DNA of 46,647 nt from Pseudozyma flocculosa PF-1 (Eukaryota > Basidiomycota > Ustilaginomycetes > Ustilaginales > Ustilaginaceae): contig NW_006920873.1 in the NCBI RefSeq assembly GCF_000417875.1, positions 1,013,713-1,060,359 of the forward strand. The letters run 5' to 3'. The notes under the pieces were generated by a model. It was not told where the DNA came from. It saw only the letters and a program-made list of their open reading frames with translations, and searched no databases. Positions 8,642 through 19,179 of this stretch are shown piece after piece. How positions within the stretch are numbered: position 1 is the first letter of the stretch; each line of letters opens with the position of its first letter. The translations under genes and the position numbers were made by a program.

Positions 8642-10470
8642 CTACTGGGAGCTAGCAGCGGCGGCGGCGGCTCCGGTGCCCGGAACCTGCGTCTGGAGCG
8701 CCGGCGCCGCCTTGGAAGCCACCTCGTCGACCCGCTGCAGGGCACCGACCTCTGCAGTGTGTCCGTCGCTGGTTCCTGCGGCAGCCGAGTCGGCCGCGCC
8801 GAGGCTGGCGTGCAGCGGATCTTGGCTGTTCTTGCGCGACGCCGTCGGAGTGCGGTCGGCCTTCGGAGGCCTCGGCGGTGCCGCTGCACCGGCGGGTGAA
8901 GCAGAGACGTGAGGCACCGCAATGGCACCTGTGCCGGCGTTCTCGACCACTGCGGCATCGCCCGTCTCGGGAGTGGCAAACCCTGTGGCCGTGTCCAGCG
9001 AGGCCCGGCCAGCAGCGTGGGCCGCTGGCGTGCCCTCGGCCGCGGAAGCTCCGTTGGCGGCAACCGCCGACGTCCCGTTTGCCGGCGCGACATCTGAGCC
9101 GTTGACGTCCGAGCTCGGCCTGCTCCGCTGCATCGAGCTCCTGCGCTGCGGGATGTCGCGCTGCGGCGTCGTGGCCGCCGCCGGGCCTGCACCGTCCTCT
9201 TCGGTGGCCTTGGGAACGGGCTTCCTCGACAGGCTGCCGATTCCTGACTTTGTCAGGGCGGCGCCGTGGCCGTTGACGCCGCCGTTGGCCGTCGCGCCGC
9301 TGCCGCTACCGCTGGCGGCACTGCTCGCCCCTCCGCCTCCGATAAAGTTGCTCGTCCTGAACGACTGGTTCCTCAGCGGCGCCGTGGGCCTTGGCGGCAG
9401 GTCGGCACTGATCGAGCCGCGGCCAGCCTGGGCTCCAGCCTCTTCGAACACGGTGCCGTTGTTGCCCGTGACGATGGGCAGCTGGCTAGAGAGGGCGGCC
9501 TTGCGCTTGTGCGACTCCTCCAGGTCCTTGAGGCTCATCAGGCCGCCCGACCTGTCGACGCCAGTCGTGGTGAAGCTGAGGTTGGCGAGACGGTCGGCCG
9601 TGATGCTCTCCTCCTCCTCGACCGAGTCCTCGGTCTTGAACGTGGGGATCCACTGTCTTCGACTGCCGGGGTCAGCAAGGGCGAGGCGGGCGGCGAAGCA
9701 GGGGAGGGCACGAGAGGGTGTCAGTCAAATGGTTCGGCTCGTCAGGCAGCCCTTCGTCCGGCCGGCCGTCACTCGCGCAGCTCGACTCACGCCTTGAGGA
9801 AGCTCTGCAGGTCCTCGGCCTTGGGCGGCTGGGCGTTGGCGGTCGAGTCGCGCGCGGTGAGGTCGATCTGGTTCCACTGGACGCCCTTGCCGGCAAAGAG
9901 GTCGCTGGGCCGCGGTCCGGCGTTGGCGTTGAGGCCGGCGCCGGGCACGTCCTTGTTGACGGCGTTGACGAGGCTTCCGTCGCCGGTGGGCGTGCCGATG
10001 GTGGGCAGCGAGCCGAGGGTGGGCAGGCCGGCAACACCGGGCTTGGCCGTCTCGGCGACGGGCGTCGAGGTCTTGCTGCCGGCAGGCTCGGCGGCGGGGG
10101 TGCGCGCCTGGCTGGTCGACTTCCTGCCGCCATCAAAGTACTCTGCGGGCTGGGTGATGTTGGGAGACTGCGAGTCCGAGGGACCCTTTGAGGGCCTGCG
10201 CTTCGAGGTGCTGCCTCCGAAGAGCTTCATCATGTTGGTCGAGTTGCGGTTGCGCAGGCTGGCGGTTTCGGAGGTGATCGAGTCCTGCCTTCGAGGCTGG
10301 GACTTGGCGGTCGGGGTCGGGTTGAAGGTGGGCGAGTCGCCGACAATGTCGGAGGCGTCGGGGTTGTGCTTGACGGTCGACGAGGCGGTGGAAGCGTGGA
10401 GGGTGTGCTTCCGGATGCTGCTCGAGTCGGAGTGGGACGACTTCTTTGACTTGAGGCCAAAAAGACCCAT
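8642..10470 (-). CDS. Hypothetical Ser/Ala-rich protein with a short conserved-looking core
   Basis: Exons are 10470-9791 and 9662-8642, giving 566 residues. The 128-nt intron has a GTGAGT donor and CAG acceptor, joining FLKA to RRQWIPTF in frame. The N-terminus MGLFGLKSKKSS is a Gly2 start followed by lysines. A lipid or membrane anchor is conceivable, but position 6 does not fit the classic myristoylation pattern. Most of the chain is disordered and rich in Ser, Pro, Thr, Ala and Asn. The part around the junction looks ordered: WNQIDLTARD, EDLQSFLKARRQWIPTF, SVEEEESITADRLANLSF and GGLMSLKDLEESHKRKAAL. I do not recognise the family. Transcription is divergent from CCT3, separated by a 2.3 kb region. 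Confidence 0.75.
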
Positions 10471-12786
10471 GCTGGACGGGCGGCGAGGTATCGGGCGGCC
10501 GTGGGAGGAGGACGGGACAAGGGGCGATCAGGGCAGGGCGGGCCGAGTCGGACGGGATGGACCGCTGCCAGGTGATGGGCACGGGGCGATGGGCGGCGGG
10601 GCAGCTGTATCGGGATGAGGGCCGAGCTACAGCGAGCAGAGACGGTGCTGAGCAGAAGGAGAGGGTTTGCAAAGCAGATCCCTTGGTTGGCTTGTCGAAA
10701 GTGGACCGAAGATGCAGAGCACCGGAGAGCAGCCGACAGAGAGTCAGCGCAGCGGCGTACTAGACGGTGCGGTACGTGACAGCGGGTCTCGACAAGGCGA
10801 TAGAGGTCGGGCGACAAGCGGCGATGCACGAGTCGTAGGCAGGTGGCCGGAGGGCTGGCCGTCCAGACGAAAGGTGAAGCTGGCGCCGTCGAACGAGGTC
10901 GGCCTTTGCGGAGGGGGCTCTTTTCCGTCGAATGAAGCGGGTCGATGACAGCAGCCAAGGCGAGCTGGACCTAGCAACCAAGGTGGGGATCCTAGCGGCG
11001 GCTAGGCTCGGGCGCAGGGCGGTTCTAGGATACGAGGCGGCAGGGTAGAAGATGGAGTGTGGACCAGCAGATGACGGCTGAGAGAGATCGACTGGGCTGC
11101 GTGGTCGCGAGGTCGATGGAATAAGAATGAGGCGGTGGTGGTGGCCAAGGCTGCTGCTATCACGAAGGGGTGGGGAGGTCCGAAGGAGCGTGGCTCAATG
11201 GCACGGCCGTCTGGCCTGGCCTGGCCCAGCCCGGCAGGCAACCACCACCACGCTCGCTCGCCCACTCGCCGCCACCTCGGCCCACGTCTTTGCGCCTCCG
11301 CCGCTGCCGCTCGGCCTGCTCTCTGCCAGGCAGGCCAGGCAGGCCAGCTGGCCCGCCCAGCTCCTTCCCTCTGCCCCTCTGCCAGCCTGGCCTCTGGCCG
11401 CTCTACCTACAACTCTGCACCTGGTGCGTGCGTACCGGTACGTGCGTGCGTGCGTGCGTGCGCTCGAACCACCTTCCGAGCGACCTCTAGCCAAGCTCGC
11501 TTGCTCGCTCGCCCGCTCGGCGGCTGCACCCGCGCGCTCGTTTTTCTTCTTCCCTTTCCAAGTTGGTCAGGCCAGCCGGCCAGCCCAGCCAAGCAGGCCA
11601 GCAAAAGGGCACCACCGCCCGCTACTTCGCTGCTGGCTGGCCTCGCACCGCCGCCTGCCTCGGTAGGCAAGCTGAAGCCACACCTGCTGCACCGCCCGCC
11701 CACCCTCTGGCTCCCTTGTTGCCGCAACCTTTCTCGACGCGTGCATCAAGCAGCCCGGGCCTGGCCGCTCGTCGCCGCCGCCTCGTTGCAACACCAACGA
11801 CACGGGGTGGGCAATCCTCCAGGCCGTGTCCATTGCACCCTCCTCCCATTCGAGGCCGGCTCCAAACGGTGCAGTAGCAGACATGCCGGCCGCCGAGGCA
11901 GGCAGAAGGCGACCCAGCGCTGCGCCTGCCAATGGTGGCTGCAGGTCTGGCCTGGCCTGCCAGCACGTCGCGCACGGTCCGGCCTGCCTGCCTGCCTGGC
12001 CCCCGCCTCTCGCAAAGCTACGCGCGGCCACGTCAGGCCAGGCGGGATGCTGCAACGAGCTTGGCCAAACAGGCCGGGCAAGGTGTGGACCGCCGTCGTC
12101 TGGCCATCTCGATACAGTATCGCCGCCAGAAGAGAGGTCGAGGCATGCTTTGCGCAGAAGACGAGGAGACGAGCGAACCCGCGCAGCCCTAAAGCCAAGC
12201 CAAGCCATGCCATGCCTCGAAGAAAGAGCGCCGCGCCATATCGAGCCAAATAGAGCGTCCCTCGGCCCTGATCCTCGCCTCGCCTCGTGGCAAGAGGCCA
12301 AAGGGGCGGCAGGCTGGGCAGGAGCGGTTCCGAGCTGGCAGGCCAGACTACTGACGTGGGCGGACCCGAGCGTGATCGACCTTGGCCGAGGCGGGCGGAC
12401 GGGCGGGCGAAGCACGGCGAAAGTGACACTTTTTTGGACTTCTTCGCGCCTGCTTGACTTTGGCCCCGGCTGGGCTGGCCCCCCTGCCAGAAGGAAGGCT
12501 CGGCGGGGCGGGGCCAGGCCAGCCCAGGCCAGCGCAGTTGAGCGCAGGCAGGCCACACGGCATTTGCGCGCGCGTGCCAGGTGAGCCCGGGTCCATCTTC
12601 GCAAGGTGGAAGGTGCCAGGGCCACCTTCACCACACCACACCCACCTTCTCCACCCACCATCATCGTCGCCTTGCGGCCCTCCTTCCCCCGCCACCGTCA
12701 CCGCCGCCAACACTCCGACACATTCTCACTACTCTGTTCCGCCCTCGCCGCTGTCTCAGATCCACCCCCGGCAGCCTCTCTTCACC
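10471..12786. other. 2.3 kb divergent intergenic region upstream of CCT3
   Basis: No gene is supported. Long frames exist on both strands (up to about 370 codons), but they are Ala/Pro/Arg/Gln-biased, mutually overlapping, and match repeats of CCAGG, CAGGC and GCCAG. The area holds numerous GGCC(A/T) pentamer clusters (about 11212-11232, 11330-11352, 11570-11600, 12510-12535) and a CGTG tetranucleotide run (about 11440-11462). It should contain the promoters of both flanking genes. Confidence 0.6.
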
Positions 12787-14808
12787 ATGGCCGGACAGCA
12801 GCCCGTGTTCGTCATGAACACCGGCCCGGAGCGCCAGACGGGCCGTAAGGCCCAGATCTCCAACATCACCGCCGCAAAGACAGTCGCCGACGTCATCCGC
12901 ACCTGCCTCGGCCCCAAGGCCATGCTCAAGATGATCCTCGACCCCATGGGCGGCATCCTCCTCACAAACGACGGCAACGCCATCCTCCGCGAGATCGAGG
13001 TCGCCCACCCGGCCGCAAAGAGCATGATTGAGCTCTCGCGCACCCAGGACGAGGAGGTCGGCGACGGCACCACCAGCGTCATCATCCTCGCCGGTGAGAT
13101 CCTCGCCCAGTCGCTGCCCCAGCTCGAGCGCGGCATCCACCCGGTCATCATCATCTCGGCCTTTAAAAAGGCCCTGGCACGCGCCCTCGAGATCATCGAC
13201 GACATCTCGATCCCCGTCGACATCGACAACGAAAAGGACATGCTCGCCCTCATCAAGACGTCGATCGGCACCAAGTTTGTGTCGCGCTGGTCCGACCTCA
13301 TGTGCAAGCTCGCCCTCAAGGCCGTCCGGACCGTCTCGACCACCGACGCTTCCTCGGCCGGCTCGACCGCCGCCGCCACCGCCGGCTCGTCGCCCAGCAA
13401 GACCGTCGACCTGAAGCGCTACGCCCGCGTCGAAAAGGTGCCCGGAGGCGAGATCGAGAGCTCGCGCGTCCTCGACGGCGTCATGCTCAACAAGGACGTC
13501 ACCCACCCCAAGATGCGCCGGCGGATCGAGAACCCGCGCATCCTCCTCCTCGACTGCCCGCTCGAGTACAAGAAGGGCGAGTCGCAGACCAACATCGAGA
13601 TCACAAGAGAAGAGGACTGGAACCGCATCCTCGAGATCGAGGAGCAGCAGATCAAGCTCATCTGCGACAAGATCATGGAGTTTAAGCCCGACCTCGTCTT
13701 TACCGAAAAGGGCGTCTCGGACCTCGCCCAGCACTTCCTCCTCAAGCAGAACATCACCTGCATCCGCCGCGTGCGCAAGTCGGACAACAACCGCATCGCC
13801 CGCGTCACGGGCGCCACCATTGTCAACCGCGTCGAGGACCTCCGCGAGTCCGACGTCGGCACCCAGTGCGGCCTCTTCCACATCGAGAAGCTCGGAGATG
13901 AGTGAGTCCGCGCGCATTGGCCGTCGTGGCACTGCGGACACAGCTAGACAGCGAGACGGAGCGAGAACTCACCTCGTTTGGACCTCGTCCCTGGCCATAA
14001 CTGCTGCCGCCTTCCTCTGCCCTCCTTTCGTGTGCACCACCCTCAGGTACTTCACCTTCCTCGAGGAGTGCAAGGACGCCAAGGCGTGCACCATCCTGCT
14101 GCGTGGGCCGTCCAAGGACATTCTCAACGAGATCGACCGCAACCTGGCCGACGCCATGGCCGTGGCGCGCAACGTCGTCTTCAACCCGGCGCTGGCGCCC
14201 GGTGGCGGTGCTACCGAGATGGCGGTGGCCTACGGCCTGTCGGAGTTTGCGAGGGAGATGGAGGGTGTCGAGGTCGGTCCCGTCCGCGCCGTGGCGGATG
14301 CGCTCGAGGTCATCCCGCGGACGCTGATCCAGAACTGCGGCGGCAACGCCATGAAGACGCTCACCGCCCTCCGGGCAAAGCACGCCAACGGCGAGCACTC
14401 GTACGGCGTCGACGGCGAAAAGGGCACCGTGGTCGAGATGAAGGAGTACGGCCTCTACGAGAGCGCCGCCGTCAAGATCCAGACGCTCAAGACGGCCATC
14501 GAGGTGAGTCTCGGCTGTTCGCTCTGCGGGAGGGGCTGCGCAGTCAGCCCGGTGCCTGTCCACGTCCTCGCCCTCTCTGTCGTTCGCCTTCCGCTGACCA
14601 TGGTCGTGCTCCTTCATCATCATCCTTCGCTATGGCTGGACTCGTCTTCCCCTCTCGCCCGCTTTTTCCACAGTCGGCCTCTTTGCTGCTTCGGGTCGAC
14701 GACGTCGTCTCGGCGCGGAGGCAACAAGGCGGTGGCGGCGGTGGCGGAGGAGGTGCGCCCAGCATGCAGGGCATGGAGGAGGGAGGCGGAGAGATGCCGC
14801 AGATGTAG
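12787..14808 (+). CDS. CCT3: T-complex protein 1 subunit gamma (CCT3)
   Basis: Exons are 12787-13901, 14047-14503 and 14674-14808 (introns 145 and 170 nt), giving 568 residues. The start has a strong context (ttcaccATGG). CCT3 is one of eight subunits of the cytosolic TRiC/CCT chaperonin, which folds actin, tubulin and other proteins by ATP-driven closure. Visible group II chaperonin signatures are LDPMGGILLTNDGNAILREI, the ATP-binding GDGTTS (from residue 92), GESQTNIEITREEDW, DNNRIARVTGATIV, the apical and intermediate blocks around GDEYFTFLEECKDAKACTILLRG, and the nucleotide-site APGGGATEMAVA. The last exon gives LLLRVDDVVSARR and a Gly/Met-rich tail ending GEMPQM. Compared with yeast and animal CCT3 (about 535-545 residues), there is a Ser/Thr/Ala insertion at about 185-206 and a nine-Gly run near the C-terminus. 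Confidence 0.97.
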
Positions 14809-15530
14809 ATCCGACCTATCCACCCGCGCTCGTGGGCCCGGCCAGAGCAGCACTACCACCACCAGCAGCAGCAGCAGCGATGAGTTCCCAATCCGTCCTG
14901 GTTCGCCCGAGGGCGGCATTTATCCCTGCATCGCCACACGACCGCCCGCAGTACGACAGCCGACACACGCCCCTTGCTCTTCCTCTTGCGCTCCTCTCCA
15001 ACGAGCGTTGTCGCGAGCTGGCAGGGCAGGGCGGCAAAGGATGAGCCCGCTTCACGATGCCCTCGCCCACTTCATCGCATCAGAAGGAAAAAGGTGCGGG
15101 GGATATATGGCATGAACGAGCGACCAGACGAGGGAAGGAGGGGGAAGAGACGAACAAAAACAACAAACGAAGGTGTTACGGTCCGTATAGACGGAAAAGA
15201 CGAAAAGGAGCGACGAGGATGACTGACGCATGCCGTCGGACGCAGGGCATCGCACCACGACGACCACGGCGGACGGCGGCGGCGGGACGCGACCTTCCAT
15301 CCGCTCTAGCATGACTGCTCGCTCCGCGACGCGAGGCGGGCCGGGGCGGGGCGGGGCGAGGCGAGGCATCGGGGTAACATGCGGGATACGACGACGATGG
15401 CGAGGGGCCCACCCGAGATGCCGTGCCGCCCGCCCGCCGGGGTATGGATTATGGGATCAGGTGCGGCCGATGCACCGACAGTCGAGCAGGGGCAGAAATC
15501 GGCGCGATCGCCTGGCGCAGTCGCCAGGCG
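14809..15530. other. Convergent intergenic region between CCT3 and the PLD gene
   Basis: No gene seen. It contains both 3' flanks. It lacks the GGCC(A/T) arrays common in 5' regions, although GGGGC-type runs occur near 15337-15366. Confidence 0.55.
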
Positions 15531-18500
15531 CTACTTGGCCGAGGCATCCGCAGTCGGCGCCGCAGCGACAGAGGCGGGAGCAGGAGCAGGAGCGGCGCCG
15601 GTGGCTTCGGTGCCCGCTGTGGCACCAGCACTGGCGCCAGAACTGGCACCACCATCGCCGGTCGCCGGCGCAGCGTCGACGACGACGGCGCCACCGGCAG
15701 CGCCACCGTTGGCGGCCGTCGAACCGCTCGCCGCCTCGCTCTGGGGCGAGGTGCGGTCCTTGCCCGTATCGGCGATTTCGGCGCCGGTGCGTCCGCGCCA
15801 GACACCGTCGCGCTGGTCGACCTTGCCGTAGAGGTGGGTGCTCTGGTTGCGGCGCAGCGCGTCCATCCACTCGGCCACAATCTGGCGGCTGTCGACCATG
15901 ACGTTGATCTCCTGGCTGTGGAACCAGCTCTGCGTGTCCTGGTTGCCGCTGCCCAGGATGGCCACCTGGCCGTCGATGGCGGCAAACTTGACGTGGCAGT
16001 TGCGCTGCTTGCGCACCGCGTTGAGCGGCCGCGTCATGTCCTTGCCCGTGTACCAGTATACCTCGAGGTAGCGCTCGTCGCCCTTGCCCTCGCGCCGCAG
16101 CTGGCGGTAGAAGCCGGTGACGACCTGCTCGTTGGTGCCGCCCTGGAACGGCATGCTCTCGCTCTTGTCGTTGAAGCCCAGGTCGAGCCAGAGCTCGACG
16201 CGCACGTGGCGCCGCACGCACGCCAGCACGGCCGCCTTGATCGGCGACGCGTTGAGCGTGGGCGACTGGATGAAGACGTGCTCCTTGGCGTATCGGAACC
16301 CGGCCAGCCAGGCGGCGTCCTGCGGGTTGCGGATGTCCGAGTGGCCGGGCGTGCCGTGCGGTCGCCGGTTGACGAGGGCCATGGGCACGGGCTCGTGCGG
16401 CTGGTGGAAGGTGTAGGGCTGGAAGTCGAGCAGCGCATCGGCCGCCGCCGCCTCGAGCGCCCGGTCCGCCAGGTCGTCGGCGGTGATCTCGCCCTTGACC
16501 TTGGAGTTGTTGGCAAAGTCGAGCGCCTTGGTGATGGCGCTCAGCCGCTCGGCGCCCGACGACCTCGACAGGTTGGACAGCGTCCGCCGGTGGATGCGGC
16601 GGTAGGCCACCGAGCCCGGTGCGCCGTCGCCATCGCCCTCGGCGTCGGCATCGTCGTCGGCGACGGCCGATTCGCCGCGTTGCTCGCGGGCACCAGGCAC
16701 CTCGAGCTTCGACGAGTCGGCCGAGGCGGGCGCAACGACAAGCGGCGGTGCCGGCTGCGACGCGTCGTGGTGGCCATCGACATGCGACACGGTGACCAGC
16801 GCCGGATCGCGCACCGCCTTGGCCTTGTCGACGTCCCTGTCGTCGTCGTGGAGGCCGGAGCTGTCGAGCCGCGGGCTCAGGTCACCGTCGACGACGGTCG
16901 TGCTGAGGGCCTCGTGGCTCCCAGCATTGTTCTGGTCGTAGAGCTTCGCGGCCGCCGCTGCTGCTGCCGGCCTGGGTCCGGCGCCGTCGTGCCTGGCTTC
17001 ATCACGGTGGAGGCCCTCCTCCTCCTTGACCGGCTTGGGGATGCGCAGGCCCCTTGCCGCTGCGTCGAGGTTGCGCGGGCGCGGGTTACGTCGGACCTCG
17101 TTGGCCACATTGCGGCTACTGCTGGGTCCGAGCCCGAACACCTCGAGCGCGCCGTCGGCCCATCCGCCGGGCTTGATGCCCTCCATCTTCATCAAGGCGT
17201 CGACCACCTCGGCAAAGTTGCGCGGCCGCGGCGCTCCCGTGGCTGCGGCGGGGTCGCCGTGCTCGGCGCCGCCTGCGCCCATCTTGCCGTGCTGCCCAGA
17301 CCCGCCGAACCTCTCGCCCAGCACCTTGTGCGCCCAGATCGCCCCGGCTTTCCGCGCCGCCTTTTCGCTGTCGACGCNNNNNNNNNNNNNNNNNNNNNNN
17401 NNNNNNNNNNNNNNNNNNNNNNNNNNNNNNNNNNNNNNNNNNNNNNNNNNNNNNNNNNNNNNNNNNNNNNNCGCCTTTTCGCTGTCGACGCCGGCTGCGC
17501 TGCCTCCGTCGGCCGTCGGCGATGTCGTTGGCGTCCCCGCCGACGCACCTCCGACGGGTGTCGCCGCTGCCGCCGCGGCCGCCGCGCCGCCGCCTCCCGC
17601 CGTCGGAGACTCGAGCTGGCTGTAGCTGTCCCTCCGCATCATCTGGTCGACGACGTCGCCGAGGTGGAGCCCGCCGACCAGGCTGCGCTCCTTTTCGTCC
17701 TCGGTCGCCTCGTCGTCCTGCTTGAGCTGCTGGCGCGCGTTGCGGGCCATCTCGCGCATCTTTTCGGGCGACATCGAGGGCAGCGTGCTCGACTTGCCCG
17801 TCATGAACGCCGAGGGCGATGGCGCGACGGGGGCGGGGATCGAGAGGCAGGGCAGAGGCGGCTGGAGACGGTTGCCCCAGCTGATGAGGGCGTGGTCGTA
17901 GATCGAGTTGACAATGTCGCCCTCGAAGCGGACGCAGGCCTCGATGTTGGGGCGGTCCTGGATGTTGTTGCTGTTGATCAGCGCCACCTGCCGGTCGACG
18001 ATGAGCAGCTTGGCGTGGAACGTGCCCATCAGCGGCCGGTGGTAGTTGAGGATCTCCATGGTCAGGTTGGGGATCTCGTGTTCCTCGGGCAGGCCGTTGG
18101 TCTTCCACATGCCCGGCGGGACGGGCTTGCGCAAGCGGAAGAGGTCCGCCAGCGTCTGCGGGCCTCGGTCCCACATGAGCTTGACGACGACCTTTTCGTC
18201 GGGTCCCGGCTCGTCGACATCGACCTCGTCCAGGTCGCCTTCGAGCCTAGCCTTGTCGCCCTCGGACCGCTCCGCCGAGCCTGGCGCGCCGGTATCAGTG
18301 AGCCGCGCCGCCTGCTTCTCGGCCTCGCTGGCCGCTACCGCGGGCGTGCTGGCGCCGCTGTCGCCGGTGCGGCCGCTCTCTGGCGAGGCGCCCCGGCCTC
18401 GGCCCCGTCGTGCCGCCGTCGCCGCTGCCTGGCGCCGCCTCTTCTGGACCCTGCGGTCGAGCTCTCTCAGCGCCTCTGCGATCTTGTCGACGTTTTTGCC

Positions 18501-19179
18501 GCCCTGCCAGTAGTTGGTGAGCAGGATGACTTCCTTGCGCGCCGCGACGATGCAGTCGTAGTAGTGGCCGATGATGTCGGGCCCCGTCGAGAAGATCGAC
18601 AGCGGCGCGATGCCGGTCGTTGCGAGCAGCGGCGGCGAGACGACACCGGACATGGGGTTCCTCGGCAGCGGGAGGAGGCAGTCGGCCAGCATCTGAAGCG
18701 TGGCGAGCGGGGCCGAAGCAGAGCGGGTCAGCTGCCGGACGGAAAACATGGGGAGGCCCGAGGTGCGAGGAGGCGCGAGCAGGACTCACCATGAGGTAGA
18801 GGCGCGAGGGCCCGCCCTTTTCGAGCTCCTTGTAGCCGTAGCGGAGCCGGACGCGCTCGAGCTCGTCGTCGTCGGGCTCGCGGTTGCCGTCGTGCACGGC
18901 GCCCTTGTCCCAGACCCAGTGCTTTCCGCGACCCTCTTCGAGCTGTTCCTTGATGGTGAAGCGGAGCAGGCCGCGGCGAGCGGCCGAGGGTGGTGGGAAG
19001 AGGATCTCTGCGGCTTTCGAGGGCGGCAGGGTTGGGTCGGCTGCGACTGCCGAGGTGATGGTGGCCTGCTGCGACTGCGGACGGGCATCCTGGCAGGTGC
19101 CGACGTCTGCGCCGGCGGATGTATGTGCGAGGTGCTGTGCGCCCTCGCGCGTGGCTTTTGACGACGACCCGCAGATCAT
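15531..19179 (-). CDS. Phospholipase D superfamily protein with two HKD motifs (assembly gap inside)
   Basis: Exons are 19179-18790 and 18731-15531, with a 58-nt GTGAGT...CAG intron joined in phase 0 (RLYLM-LTRSAS). This gives 1,196 codons including 94 Ns. The start ATG has AAG before it; an earlier start cannot be excluded. HKD1 is HAKLLIVD followed by NSNNIQDRP (about residue 369); HKD2 is HVKFAAID followed by GSGNQDTQSW (about 1043 in gapped numbering). Each has the His, Lys and Asp of the PLD catalytic signature. ARKEVILLTNYWQGG precedes HKD1 and WLDLGFNDKSESMPFQGGTNEQ precedes HKD2. There are no PX/PH domains, so this is the fungal non-classical PLDc type and not the Spo14/PLD1 type. Long disordered spacers separate the halves. 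The likely role is phosphodiester hydrolysis or transfer on phospholipids; the substrate is not determinable here. Confidence 0.9.
17358..17491. other. Assembly gap (94 N) flanked by identical 20-mers
   Basis: Ns occupy 17378-17471. The 20 bases before the gap (17358-17377) are identical to the 20 bases after it (17472-17491). The repeat offset is 114 bases, exactly 38 codons. See findings. Confidence 0.97.

Noticed and set aside
11135..12664. Long frames on both strands (up to 372 codons) upstream of CCT3
   Set aside because: Their translations are Ala/Pro/Arg/Gln runs produced by CCAGG and CAGGC repeats, overlap each other on both strands and show no domain or splice logic.
12661..13941. 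426-codon minus-strand frame opposite CCT3
   Set aside because: Antisense shadow; the + strand has unmistakable chaperonin motifs.
15423..18794. 1,123-codon open frame on the + strand opposite the PLD gene
   Set aside because: It is the antisense shadow of a GC-rich coding region: C/G third positions remove antisense stops. The minus strand carries both HKD motifs and a consistent intron.
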